From Maratus speciosus (taxonomy: Eukaryota; Arthropoda; Arachnida; Araneae; Salticidae), in NCBI GenBank assembly GCA_963932465.1, contig OZ010791.1, forward strand, positions 154,487,915-154,551,914: 64,000 nt of DNA, given 5' to 3'. Shown piece after piece: positions 35,082-47,236 of the stretch. Every line of letters begins with the position of its first letter. The first letter of the stretch is position 1. The notes under the pieces were generated by a model. That model saw nothing but the letters and a program-made list of their open reading frames with translations. It did no database searches and was not told where the DNA came from. The position numbers were made by a program, and so were the translations under genes.

Positions 35082-35704
35082 TGGGGTGCAACCGTTAATG
35101 CAGCGTATGCTGTTCTCATCTTACAGTCGATTATATTTTTTCCCTTAAGAAAATCATTTTTAAGCAGCTAATATATTTAAAAGAATAAAAGTAATTTTCT
35201 AACATGGATAAAGAAAATGACCTGAGACATCAATTAAGCCCAATTTATTACCGATGTTGCCTAAATCTGATATGGGGATTTCTAAGAAAAAATCAACATT
35301 ACAATAATGGAATAATTTTTTTTTATGTCTAAACAGTAATTTAAGAAAAATCAACATGCAGGTTGTATTCTATGTTGTTTTTTAAATCAACTTTCTTATA
35401 CAGAAACTGATATCCAGATTCTCTAGCTTGCATGAGACTCACAAATATAAATAAACACAAAACTTTAGAGATTCAACTCATCTTTTTCTTGACAGTTAAT
35501 AAGAGATTGTTTGTCACCAAAAATACCCTGTGTTTTCAGCATGCTTATGCACTGTCGTGGCCTATTGATGAGTCAGTTTCATGCATCTTGCATTTCATGA
35601 CAATACAAATGATAAATGCATTAAGTAAATAACGATTATGCTCGCAATGTGGGTGGCTATAGGTAATGTTGATCTGCACCTGCCATACATGTGTTGTTTA
35701 CAAA

Positions 35705-35972
35705 TGAAACCTTTGCACTCAAGAGGTGACTCTCACTCAACTTTAGTGCTGCCAGGTGTTTTGCATAAATTCGAGCTCCAAATGCTCTGGACACCAGTAT
35801 TTTAAAGAAATTTTCTTAGTCTTATCTAATGGCAGAATTATTTGCGATTAAAGATGGCGAAATAAACTATTAGAAATAAGTGGTGTCCAGAGAATTTGGA
35901 TTCCTGATTTACGCATGGCATTTGGCAACACTAGTGGTGAGTGAGAGTCACCTCTCGAGTGCAAAGAGTTAA
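35705..35972. mobile_element. 268 bp TTAA-type MITE with CTTTGCACTCGAGAGG ends
   Basis: The left arm CTTTGCACTCAAGAGGTGAC, then TCTCACTC, and the right arm GAGTGAGAGTCACCTCTCGA, then GTGCAAAG, are inverse over ~90 bp, including CTCTGGACACCA. The right flank is TTAA (35969-35972); the left is TGAA, a changed TTAA. This fits a piggyBac-type non-autonomous element. Confidence 0.85.
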
Positions 35973-35989
35973 TGATAACAGGGAGTGAA

Positions 35990-36100
35990 CCAGGGTTGTT
36001 TAGTTTAAACCACGCTGGTTTAAACCGTGGTTTAAACCATGGTTTAAACCAAATGGTTTTTTTTTTAAAAAACCATGCTGGGTTTTTTTCATATGGTTTT
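35990..36100. repeat. GGTTTAAACC-rich block with hAT-like start
   Basis: CAGGGTTGTTTAG at about 35992 is followed by repeated GGTTTAAACC palindromes and T-rich sequence. CGGTTTAAATCAATTGGTTAACC appears again at 36612. It may be a hAT-type element whose right end I cannot place. Confidence 0.4.
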
Positions 36101-36990
36101 TTTTCTCTTTTTTCCTAATGTTTTCCTTTATTTTACACATTATTGAAAAATGCAAAATCCAAGTCATGCAGAAGCTACAAGCAAAGCTTTAGAAAAATGA
36201 TTAATTAATAAATATGTAAAGACGACAAACATTTTTAATCAATCAAACTTTTCTTATAAGCTTTAAATCTACATAGCAGACTAACTAATTTTTCTAAAAT
36301 TAGCTGGGAAGAAAAAAACAAGTAGTTAGTTATTTTTCTTCTTTTTTTTTAAGCCTTTTATTTTTAAAAATAGCCAAAATGGCAGATTTGAGCTAAAAAT
36401 ACACTTTTATACTTAGATTGCTTGATTAGTTAAGATTTACTAAGAATTACATAGGCCTCAATGATGCCATAATCATAAGTAATTCTCGCCATTGGTTACT
36501 TTTTGTTCTGTATGCTAATGAATGATTGGCTTTGAGTTTTCTTTGCTGTATCATGGCTATTGGGATTGAGGTTTTGCATTATGATTTTATTCTGTTACCA
36601 GCATGATTGGCACGGTTTAAATCAATTGGTTAACCAACTGATTTTTTAGAAAAGATCTAATATAATATTTTCTCATTTTTGTAATTTAAGTGTTTCAAAT
36701 TATTGGATATAAATAATTTCTACTTTTAACAGTCTTATCCTAGCAGTCACCGGTTATATTTGTATGCATGTAGAATGCAAACTGCATGTGTTCATGAACA
36801 TATCGGAAGCTCTAAAGATAAAATTTAAAGCATGTAAATGTAGCAAAGATAAAATAGATTAAAAAAATATTTTGAATAAAATATTTTCCTTTGAGAAAAC
36901 GGAGATTATTTACAATTAATAACATAAAATGACCTTTAAGATTTCAGTCAAGCTGCAAAAGAAAATTTTCTTAATTGGGGAGATTATTTT

Positions 36991-37412
36991 TTAAGGTTGT
37001 TCTCAAATGCTCTACTCAACAAGTTCAAAATGCTTTGACACATTTACAAATTCATTTTTTAACGGAAAGATATAAAATTAGAAGGCCTGACTGGAAGCGA
37101 TTTGGAATCAAACTGTGTTTTCCATTTGTGATAAATAAATTACCTATTGAGTTATAAGCAATTTTGATCATGTGACAAAGATGTTTTTAACCTTCCTTGA
37201 GTAGTTATTTTTCTTTCGCATGGAAATTCGGTTCAAAACGCCAACTTTAATACTATTTTCTGAAAGATCGATTGCGTTTGCAAAAAACAGAAACACAGTT
37301 CCATTACATAGTTTCTGAACAACAGCATCTGCTAGTTTCATGCATTTCCGAACAAAAATAAGTTAAAACTTATGTCATAAAGTTGCCCTTTCGGATTTGA
37401 GAACAGCCTTAA
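36991..37412. mobile_element. 422 bp TTAA-flanked MITE
   Basis: TTAAGGTTGTTCTCAAATGC at the left and GGATTTGAGAACAGCCTTAA at the right are inverse, with TTAA at both ends (36991-36994, 37409-37412). There is no coding sequence; the open frame at 36975-37157 crosses its edge and is spurious. Confidence 0.85.
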
Positions 37413-38530
37413 GAATAAAAAAGAAACTCAATATGAAGTCAAATAAGAGGACATTGAAAAATTGGGTGCTAGCGAAGCATCTGGTTACTTTTAACTAAAA
37501 TATGCAATAAGATATATTTAAATCGTCTATTGCATAATCAAATCCACTATTTAGATCTGACAAAAAAATGGGTAAAAATTGAGATAAGGTTCGCGTGAGA
37601 CATAACAGAAAAAAGTGCCATAAAAATGCCTAAAAATATATATTATTAATTTTTAGTTTAGACATTTAAAAGTAATATGTATTATAAAAGAACTTAGAAA
37701 AAAAAATCCTATGTATTAAGTCTGATGGCTGTTTAAATGTTTTAGTGGATGACAACTTTTATAAATCTACTTTCTATTTTAAGATCAATGTTTTCAGTAG
37801 TCTAAAAAGCTGGTAAATAGGTATTTCTGTTTATTTTACTGTCACCTTTTTTTTTTTTTTTTTTTAACGTGGTAGTTTCTGAGAAGTGTCAAATGACAAT
37901 ACACAATACTTCTTGAAACGTGTAAAGACCCTACTGCTAAATTCAAATCATTCCAGGAATTCTTTATAAAAAGCTTTACTTTTAATAAAAGATGATAATT
38001 GTTCATGTAGTTGTTCTAACAGAAAAATCAGATATCTCAGATTGCAAATATTTCAAAGAAATTATTTTGAATAGCCATGGGAAAGTATATTATATTTATG
38101 AAACTACACTACATATTTATATATAGTACTAGTAATCAAAAGATTGTTTATTATTAAGGTTTTCAAGGTATCAATGTTTCACTACGTAGAGCATTTTATT
38201 CATGAAAGATAAGACATAACTTTTACTAAAAATGTTTAAATTTTAAATGATTTCAATTTTTTGTAATTTTAACTGAAATATAAATATTTTTATTAATTCC
38301 TTCATCCAGTTGAGTTATTCCAAATTATCTTTCATCTCTAATCTCATTATTATATATATTAAACATTCTAGTTCATTATTTTTCTTGTAACAGTGTGTAT
38401 CTAGCTTTTTTCTGTTTTCAGTTTTTTTTTTTCTTTTGATTACCAATCTGATATTTCCAAACATTATTTCAAAAAGACTTAAAATTATTTCTCTTTTATG
38501 ATTTTATATTTATTTCTTGTCTTTGCGTAG
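37413..38530. other. Intron 5, last part
   Basis: AT-rich, with T21 at 37845-37865. It ends in TTTGCGTAG before exon 6. Confidence 0.55.
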
Positions 38531-38742
38531 GTGTAAATTTGCTCATAGGTACAGAAAATGGCTTGATGCTTCTGGATCGTAGTGGCCAGGGGAAAGTATA
38601 TCAGCTCATTTCTAGAAGAAAGTTTCAGCAAATGGAAGTTCTTGAAGGTCAGAACATTCTTGTAACAATATCTGGTAAAAAATGTCGAGTACGAGTATAT
38701 TACCTCTCTTGGCTGAAGAGTAAGATACTTCGTACTGATGGT
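38531..38742 (+). CDS. msn: Exon 6 of msn-type gene (CNH domain)
   Basis: A 212 nt exon. Its first two bases finish the codon begun in exon 5. It encodes [20 protein letters not shown], then [20 protein letters not shown], an [20 protein letters not shown] segment and LRTDG. These are CNH beta-propeller strands, matching vertebrate TNIK/MAP4K4 almost residue for residue in the first half. The donor GGTGTAAGT is used after GATGGT, leaving phase 0 for exon 7. Confidence 0.97.
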
Positions 38743-39200
38743 GTAAGTAACAATTTTTATTTTCCAGTAAATATTTGTTTTCTGACATTGCTTTTAAATA
38801 ATTTTCTGTAATTTTGCATGTTAAGCCTCCACTTTTTATCAAACAATATGAATATATCATTTAAAAGTTTTTGTATATTTTTTCTGTCTGGCAAATTTTG
38901 TAGGTAATTGAATTACAAATGTAAATTAAATTGATTTTACTATCAGAGCATATCTATATTATAAAGTAAAAACATGCCCTTGAGTAACGCTGATCTCATA
39001 TTGATTTGGAGAAACCAGACCAATATATATATAATACAACAATTTTTTTAACTTCATTTTTTATATTGCCAAATAGGGGAGAAGGAATTTACCATTAAAT
39101 GCAGCTTGCCAAAATGCAATTGCCTCCAAATTATGCAGTTTGTTTGAAAATTGTATCTGAATTTATTGATTTTTTGATGTTTTAAAAAATATTTTTTAAG
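38743..39200. other. Intron 6, first part
   Basis: AT-rich; nothing recognised. Confidence 0.5.
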
Positions 39201-39204
39201 CGTG

Positions 39205-39480
39205 AATAAAAAAAAAAATAAAATAAAATAAAATAAAATCTGTATTGCATGCAGCCTGGTTACAAAAGATTAATCCTTTTACATTTAAAACAGTATAAAT
39301 AGTTCAGCATTTGTGTCCGTCTATTATTCCACAGCAAAATTAAAACATCATAAATAAATAAATAAAACACAAGTTTAACAGATATGTCATCAAAATACGT
39401 GCTTAAACCACTGAAATTATCGGAATCAAAAAGGCTTGCTGTAAGTAGCGAAATCTTTGGGAATTGTCATCAAATTACTT
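39205..39480. repeat. Dispersed repeat, copy 1, with (AAAAT)n leader
   Basis: An (AAAAT)n run at 39212-39238 precedes a segment (39270-39480) that matches 62325-62530: ACAGTATAAATAGTTCAGCATTTG, then CAAAATTAAAACATCAT, AAGTTTAACAGATATGT and a GAAATCTTTGG block. Both copies sit beside A- or T-rich runs, as expected of a short retroelement. I see no tRNA-like head. Confidence 0.75.
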
Positions 39481-40721
39481 ACTGATAATCTTAATTACCT
39501 GAAAAAACATAAAAAAGTATCCTATATTTTAAAAGTTTATTAAAGGACAGAAATTCAAGGGACTAAGTTATGAGCTGATAGTAAAATGTAATAATTGATT
39601 TATTAAATGTTTTGTGTGTTAATGTGGAATTGAACAGGAATTGCATCATGTCCACTTACATTACAGTTTAATCATATTAAAGATAATTTTACTTTTTTTT
39701 AGTACAATTTTTACATATTTTTACAAAACCAGTATGCTTTAGAGTGGGTGGAGGAGATAATTATCATATACAAAACACTAACTTTGGATTTGTTTTTTAC
39801 ATTTCTTAATGCTCATTTTCTTTTTATAAAAATAGCCTCCTTTTTTTTTTTTTTTTTTTTTTTAATTCAAAATAATGAATTTTTGAATGATTCTCTGCAT
39901 TTTAAAAATATTGTGAATTTTACACAATGTTAGTATAAATTAAAAGTGGGAAAAATGAAAGTGGTGTATGATTTTTTACATTAATAAAATAAAGATATAT
40001 ATTGCAAAAGACTTCAATATCAGCTGTCTAAGTCACATTTTTATTTTCATCTCATTTTACATAATATTTAAAATAAGAAAAAATTCGTAAGTTACCTTAT
40101 TTCTTCTTTATATTCGTCACAAATCACTGAAAATTAAAAAATTGCAGAGGACAAAATTTACTACATTGTTATAAATCAAAACCAAATTCGTTTTACAAAT
40201 GCTGAAAAATTGCAGCTGAACACAAAAAATCTGTAAGAATCACAAAAAAAAATTTGTGAGAAAATGCACAAATTCTGAATAAATTTTATTGAAAAGAGCA
40301 CACAATTTACCTTTTTGGGCTAAAAGATTTAAACCAGATTTCTTTTGCTAATGTGGAAAAAATGCTCTTAAAACACGAAAAAACATTACAAGTCCGATAT
40401 TGAGTTTTTTATAAAAAAAAGTTTTTGCAGTGCATAACTTCAAGTATATGGGTACTTTCCTGCCAAATCACTGCATTCAGCATCTCTTTAGAACACAGCA
40501 CACAAACAAACATATATCTTTATTATCATAGATTTTTTTGCTTTAATGCAGCCACACAAGCACATCTGTTCCAAAATCTTGCCCTGCCTGGATTTTGTTT
40601 TACCAGTCCTTCCATGTCACTATGTTTATCTTTTAGGCAATATTTCTTTTTGAAAATTTAGATAACTCTTTAATTATTTTAATAATTTTTAAAATTTACG
40701 TAAATATACTTTTCTATTTAG
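39481..40721. other. Intron 6, last part
   Basis: AT-rich with T24 at 39839-39863. It ends in TTCTATTTAG. Open frames here are low-complexity and not credible. Confidence 0.5.
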
Positions 40722-40785
40722 ATTGAAAAAAGAAGTGGTTGGATCAATGTTGGTGATCTCCAAGGAGCTGTACATTTTAAAATAG
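40722..40785 (+). CDS. msn: Exon 7 of msn-type gene (CNH domain)
   Basis: A 64 nt micro-exon: IEKRSGWINVGDLQGAVHFK, then I and one base carried over. It corresponds to the GWTTVGDMEGCGHYRV stretch of TNIK/MAP4K4 and bridges exons 6 and 8 exactly in phase. It is bounded by TATTTAG and GTTAGT. It is short, but the phase and family match make it secure. Confidence 0.94.
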
Positions 40786-40867
40786 GTTAGTTTATTTATT
40801 TTTGAATTAACTATGCTTTATGAAGCTCTCAAAGATATATCTAAGAGATTATAGCAGAGTTATATAT

Positions 40868-42768
40868 AGTAGTTGCTAAAATTGTGAAAACCTTTTTGAA
40901 AAGGTGTATTTTTGAAGTTTGGTGGTTCATAACACCATGATACTATAAAATTATATACCAATGGAAAGTTAATTTAATCAAATATGTAATGCAATAAATT
41001 TCATAAAGGAATGTTTATTAGAGCAGAAGTTATAAAGAAGAAAAGTGAAACATATCGAAAAAACAGAAATGTTCAAAAATTATCACAATGTGAGTTAATA
41101 CTTAGTTGGATATCATTTACTCTTAATTATGTCCTTACAATGCCTTCTCATGGAGTGAACGAAGTCAGGAATGAACCAAATGACAGGGAGTTCTGAAGCT
41201 GTTATAATGTGATACCAAGACTGAATTATTACTTCTATTAATTGGATTTTATCTGGGTTGTTTCTGTGCAACAAGTTTTTTTAGTGAGCTCCATAGATTT
41301 TCAGTTGGTTTAACCTTTGGGGACCTCCGTTTTGTATCGAACATAATTACTGATATCGAACATAATTACAATTTCGATATCAGAATATGTTTCGAAGTCT
41401 AAGATTCGAACTAATGCTAATAAAATAAAAATCTTGCTCTGGAGTCAAATGGGAGAAGAAATAATTCAGTAATAATTAATAATACTGCATTAATACTCGG
41501 TAGCAAAGAGGTTAAAATCTGGGCCACTTCCGGGCCATTCCAACACTGGCACATAGTTATCTTGAAACCACTTTTTGCACTCTTTAGCTACATGACATGG
41601 AACTGTATCCTGTTGAAATATAAATGCTTTATAATCTTGGAAAAGATCACATGCAGAAAGTTTCAGTTGGGATTGCAATTTTAAGCATTCATATTCCCAT
41701 TAATCACATAAAATATGCCCAAACCTTTTGATGTCATGCAACCCCATATCATAACACTGATGGGATGCTTCAAGGTGTGTGTATGCTTCAAGGTGTGTGT
41801 AATGCAGTTAGAATGCAAATCTTTTCTGATTCTTCTCATTACGTGTTTTATACCATCACTTCCAAACAGGGAGATTTTGGCCTTATCAGGCAAAATACCA
41901 CTGTCCGATTGTTTTGATATCCAGTCCAAAAGTTTTAGCCCAGTTTAAACTTTTCAACCCTCATTGGAGAGATTAAAGCTGCTTTTTTCATGGAATTCTG
42001 GCATTTAAACTAAATACTTGCAGTCTGCGTCGAACAGTCATTGTACTCAACATCACATTGTCTTTCGTCATTTCATCTTGTACACAGATGATTTTCTTCT
42101 GCCATCTATGCACATTAATTCTTCTATCACCACTTGCTGTTGTACACCTTTTCCAGCCTTTACAAATTGGGTTTTGTAGTGACATAGTCTCCTTATACCA
42201 CCTCAATAATTTAGAAATGCCACCTTTGTTTTCATTTCCACCAATTTGCCTTCTAATTTCTTCATAACTGCAATATTCTCTCTTAATCATACTATTTTGC
42301 ATAACTTTCTATATGACCAGCCACCTCTTTGTGCCATTTCTTTAATTTTCTTATGTTTTACATCCATCTCTAAAGCACTGACAAATCTGCCTCACAGTCC
42401 TCAAATGTCTTCTAAAACATGACAATAGCAGTTGAATCCTACTGTTACGTGATTGACTCACTGCCAAAACAAGGTGACACCTTATTGGTTCTCTAAACAC
42501 TCATTCTCATTGCATACATTCAAATAAAGGAAAGCTACTTCATGCTAACCTAACCAAGCTGTTTCTTTTTTTGCTGTCGTTTATTTGTCTAACTTTTGAT
42601 TAAATACTAATAATTGAATAAAATTTATTTCATTACATTCTTGATTAACTTATCTTTCCACCAATATACAATTTTATGGTATTACTTAAATAGAAAGTGG
42701 TGTTACAAGCCATCAAACCTCAAAAATACACCTTTTCAAAAAGGATTTTATAATTTTGCCCACTCCTA
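40868..42768 (-). mobile_element. Tc1-like transposon with long TIRs, ~1.9 kb, decayed
   Basis: CCTTTTTGAAAAGGTGTATT at 40891 is matched by AATACACCTTTTCAAAAAGG at 42725. The inverted arms align from about 40868 to 41010 against 42625-42768 with scattered changes. TA-rich sequence flanks both sides. The - strand carries a broken Tc1 transposase. Confidence 0.92.
41490..42302 (-). pseudogene. Tc1-like transposase pseudogene
   Basis: Read on the - strand, 42302-41988 is the N-terminal DNA-binding part (helix-turn-helix, with RRRLQVFSLNARIP at its end). 41929-41681 holds the first catalytic region (SLFGSDGIKHV, VMIWGCMTSKGLG). 41678-41490 holds FIFQQDTVPCHVAKECKKW, carrying the second catalytic Asp, and EWPGSGPDFN. 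The expected NPIE with the third acidic residue reads NLFATE. Frames are shifted between the segments and an 18-bp duplication occurs near 41770-41800. It is non-functional. Confidence 0.92.
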
Positions 42769-43600
42769 TATATGTATTAAAAGTATGCTAAAAATTTATA
42801 TCTTCTTTCTTTGTTCAAATTAGGAAAACTTTTTAAAATAAAGTCACTTCCCATAGTTTGTTATATTTACATGAGGTATTATTTTGTCTCAAAGACTTAA
42901 GTTACTTAAAAGTTATGTAACAATACAGATGATGAGCTACAGTTCATCTTGAAAATTGTTATATGATTGAGTTGATTCTTAGATGATTGATTGAAAAGTT
43001 CATTTTTTAGTTTAATTTAATTGTGTGTCATCTGATAGTGCATAACATAATATTTCCGTCAATTTCAGAATTTAAAAAAAATTATAATAATTTTAAAAGG
43101 GACTGTGTAACTGTGAGTATTCTATATTTTTTAAATAATAATACTCTAACCATCAACTGAAAGAAATACAGACATCTCTGTCACTAATAAGATATTCTAC
43201 TTCAGTTTTTCAAATTACTATAAATTTTAAAAGTAAAATTTTGTCACAAACTTTCTTTCCCTTTATTTGATATTTGCTTGATAGTGCTTAAATTTTTAAT
43301 TTTCTTATTCGATGATATAAAATAAATATTTATTTATATAAATATTTATTAGCTAACTTTAGTTATCTCGAAGTATAATTCTGAAGAACATTTTATAGCT
43401 TACTTAAATCTGAATAGCAAGTTTGTAATCCTCTTAGGCTCAGCTAAGTTCTATCTGTATCTACATATGTCTTGCACAAAGCAATGATGCACTGCTATTA
43501 ACTGGCTAAATATCTTTTGAAAAAGAAAGAAAAAAGAAATAAATTGCCATTACTGATAATAAATGCACCTAAACTTTTAGACTTCATTATTCTATTTTAG
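42769..43600. other. Intron 7, AT-rich stretch
   Basis: No coding sequence or repeat is recognised. Confidence 0.5.
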
Positions 43601-45011
43601 GTACTGTAATTTTGGATAAATAAGCGGCTTATACGTGTTTAAAAGTTAAATTTTACCTCTTGCGGCTTATCTGCCAATGCGGCGTATACAAAGTATTAAC
43701 GATTTTTTCCAGAAAAAAAAATCAGATCATTTAATATTGTTGAATGAAAAAATTATTAAAAATGCTTCGCAGATTGAAATAATAATTACTCAAAATATAT
43801 CGGGAATTCAGTGATGGATATCTACACTATAATATCAAAAATGCAGAAGAAAAAAGTTTTGTTTTGGTTCGTCAAAGACATCATCGATGCACAGTCACTT
43901 CAGTTGGTACTGACCATTGAACAAGGAACTAACTGGAAGTAGCATGAGAAGTTAGTTTCGTTCTCATTTTGGCCAGGAATTAAAGGGGTAACCCAAAATG
44001 CTTGTTTTCACTTTTTTTTAACCACGATTAGTTCTGTAAGCATTAAAAAAAAAGAAAAAAAAAATCTATGCATGCTTTCTTTCTGTGTTAAGGAAACAAA
44101 CGTATTATCTATTCAAAGATAATGATCTCACTCTGATAACTTCAACTTTTGACTCCACAGAGTTGAATAAACAAAGTGCAGATAGGTCTCTCCCTTTTTA
44201 TAACTAGGGGTTTTTGTGGAGTTCTGTAATTTTCTAGTAACTTATTATATTTTAATAAAATTTTGTTACACAGCTTAATTTACTATTATTGCAACTTGCT
44301 GAAAGTTTGAACAAAATCCATCAATTAATAATGAAGATAATTTTTTATTTTTTTTTAATAGCTAAGAAAGAACAGGTTTTGCTTTTCGTTATTTTTCTTT
44401 TCTTTTTTTTTTTTTTTCTGTTTGCTTCCAGCTCAATAATTTATTTTTCCCACACACACGTAGTGTAAAGTTGCTGACACATTTACTGAATCCTTTTTAT
44501 ACCTAAAGAATAGAATCTGAATAGTGTTCTTTATCATGGTGTTTTGACAGAAAGAAAAAATGAATTCTCTTATTTTCTTTTTGCGAATGTTGTTTTTTTT
44601 ATCTTCAATAATTAATGCATTATTTAATTTTTCCTTTTGTTTGTTTATTTTAAAACATTCTTAGAACATTTTATTTTAAATATTTATAGAATATACCGTA
44701 TCATATAACAATTAATTGCTGTTAATAGATGATAATGTTAAGAGTTACTAGTGAAAAGATTTTCAAGAAAAATCAGTTTATAAGCCTCCTCACCACTTTT
44801 GCCAATATTTCATGTTGTCAAAAGGATTATTTTATCATTAGTTATTTTCGGAAATTTATGTTGCGTTTTTTTATTGATAGATTCGAATTAAAAATAAATA
44901 GTAGTATTTCTAATTCTAGTGTAATGTTTTATATTAAGAATTCCATCAAATATATTTCTATTTACCAATCCAAGGATAGAATGCACAATGAAATTGGGTA
45001 AATTCACAAAC

Positions 45012-45529
45012 CAGGGGTGATTCTGAGTAAAAAAATAAAATTCTGAAATTCACAGCAAATTTTCTGAAAGGTTACAGCAGAGGGAGGAAATCCCCTCCCG
45101 GCACTAACTATGCGTTCTTTCTGCAGTGCTTTGATGAAATTCAGGGTTTCTCTGCAATCCTTTGACGAAGTTTGCAGGAGTTTTTTGCATTGACAAAATT
45201 TGTGTTTTTTGCGATTTTTCATGAAATTTGCCTTTTATTTTTTGCGACTTTTGAAAAGATTCGCGTTTTTACCCGCGAACCTTGGACAAAATTTGTGCTT
45301 TTTCGTGATCTATTGACAAAATGTGCATTTTTTTGCAATACTTTGACGAAATTAGCGTTTTTCCCATGATCTTTTGACAAAATTGGAGTTTTTTTTCAGC
45401 GAACGACTGACGAAAATGATTTTTTTCACCGACCTTTTGTCGAAATTCAAGATATTTTTTATGTCAGAATTTTCGGTATAATGACCGTTTTTTTTTTTTT
45501 TCAGAAAAGTCTGAACAGAATCACCCCTG
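45012..45529. mobile_element. hAT-type MITE, 518 bp, built of a minisatellite
   Basis: CAGGGGTGATTCTG at the left is matched by CAGAATCACCCCTG at the right. The flanks TCACAAAC (45004-45011) and TCAAAAAC (45530-45537) form an 8-bp target duplication with one change. The inside, from 45125 to 45480, is a run of ~11 degenerate ~31 bp units (CTTTTGACAAAATTTGCGTT...). The frames on both strands over it are repeat products. Confidence 0.9.
45125..45480. repeat. ~31 bp minisatellite, about 11 units
   Basis: TTTGACGAAATT-type cores recur every 29-34 bp, each followed by a T-rich GCGTTTTT stretch and a GCGA/ATGA joint. Units have diverged substantially. Confidence 0.85.
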
Positions 45530-45786
45530 TCAAAAACCAAGCATGAGTTATTTATTTATTTTTTATTATTATTTGTACTAAATTTAAAATGCTAATTTTC
45601 AAGGTGTTAAAATGCACTAAAATATTGAATATGGCGTTTACAATACTTTGACAACATACACCATTTTCAATAAATGCGGCTTATAAGGTGGTGCGGCATA
45701 TCTGATGGAATTTCAGGTTTTATTTATCATTTTCAGAGGTGGCAGCATATACGCCAGGGGGGGCTTATCTACCCGAAATTACGGTA

Positions 45787-46222
45787 TATTCTCCACATAA
45801 TCCACACCTCCTTCTTTGTAAATAAACTTTCATGAGATAACAGAACAAAAAATAAAGCAAAGATTATTATAATAGTACTAGTATATCATCCCCGTCATAT
45901 GATGGAATGCTGAGCTGTGTTTCATTTTCATAAGATTTCATATAAACAAACAGAATGAAGATTTTATTATTGAAAATTTATTATTGTGTTTTGTATTTTA
46001 GAAAAGTACATTTTAGAAGTGGCAAATGATTTCTACAAATACAAATGATGAGGATATATATTTTATTAATTAATCATTTAATATTCAATTTCTGAAATAG
46101 TTCAACAATTGGACAAAACAAACAGCAGTATTTATTGCAACAATAATAATAATTAGCAAAGTGAAACACAATTTCTGAAGATTTCACAAAACATTAAGAT
46201 TAAATATTCAATACATTCCAGT
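45787..46222. other. Intron 7, AT-rich stretch
   Basis: Nothing recognised. Confidence 0.5.
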
Positions 46223-46361
46223 TTTATTTGTTTAATCGGAATGACTAGCCCATGTCTGGTGGAGACTCCCTTGCAGTGGGTGCTGTGGCGGTCCTTTTGG
46301 GGGCACCGTGTTGTGGCCAGTAGTGATCGGTACATGTATCTAATTGGCTTTATTTGTTTAA
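46223..46361. mobile_element. 113 bp GC-rich insertion between 13-bp direct repeats
   Basis: TTTATTTGTTTAA occurs at 46223-46235 and again, exactly, at 46349-46361. The 113 bp between them is much richer in G and C (GGAGACTCCCTTGCAGTGGG, TTTTGGGGGCACCG). There is no poly(A) tail and no clear A and B boxes. A retroposed small RNA or SINE head is possible, but I cannot name the parent. Confidence 0.6.
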
Positions 46362-46497
46362 AATAATACATTATTTTTATAAAAATGAATGAATCTTGAT
46401 AATGAATGGCTCAACAAACAGCTTTCTATTAGGAGTAGATCAAAGCAGCGGTTTTACTTATCAATTAATAAAGTTTTATATTTAATTTTTAAATATG

Positions 46498-46545
46498 GAT
46501 TTGGCGCCATCTATCAACAGTTAATATAAAAAAATAACTTTTTAT
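46498..46545. repeat. Inverted-repeat partner flanking the Helitron-like element (left)
   Basis: TTTGGCGCCATCTAT...CAGTTAATATAAAAA is the inverse of 49215-49262 (ATATTGATTGCCAATAGATGGTGCCAAAA) with some changes. Confidence 0.5.
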
Positions 46546-47236
46546 TAAAATTGTAGTTTTTTATAGGAAATATGCATTGATTTACTTCAAGATCAATTAA
46601 AAAAAAAAATCAGCTGTGTAACTTTAAAAATTCATTCCATTCCATATAAATAAAAATTATTATTATTATTTCTTTTGTAAAATTTTATTTTAATTGCATC
46701 AATTTTTAAGAGCTTAGCTTATATCCACTTGAAATTTGTTTGCATAGTAAATAAAATTTACATTTCTTATCAAACATAATTAAAATGTAAGAAATATATA
46801 ACACGATGTATTACATATATTAATTACATCAATGCAGATAAAATTTCGATTTTTAACCTAGTAATAATTTAACATAACTTTGGAATGAAAACAAAATTGC
46901 AATTTTAATGCAAAAAAAAATAATTTTCTGCCATACTAATGCAATCATGATAACATCTTATATTTCAATTACACCTGAAAAAGAAAAAAAAAACTCATTC
47001 TATTTATAATGTAAAAAAATTTTAAAATATAAGCAGATAAATATTAACCTCTTAAAAATTAATAAAACTAAATTAAATTCTATCAAAAAAATCATAATAA
47101 AAATATTCATTTTATTTATATTGAATGAATTTTTAAAATTATATAATGTAAACATTTAAAAAATGATCTCGGATTACATCATTACATCCTGCATTTTTAT
47201 TTTTATTATTATTATTTTTTTTTTTTTTTTTAACTA

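Larger units (their letters stand above)
43604..45784. mobile_element. 2.18 kb TA-flanked element (pogo/Tc1 type), non-coding
   Basis: The left end CTGTAATTTTGGATAAATAAGC and the right end GCTTATCTACCCGAAATTACGG are inverse. Subterminal GCGGCTTAT/GCGGCATAT copies lie on both sides, with TA at 43602-43603 and 45785-45786. I see no transposase. The hAT-type MITE at 45012-45529 is nested in it. Confidence 0.88.

Noticed and set aside
45004..45540. Three frames of 62-72 codons across the minisatellite
   Set aside because: Their repeated Phe/Thr/Lys pattern comes from the ~31 bp units; no independent evidence of coding.
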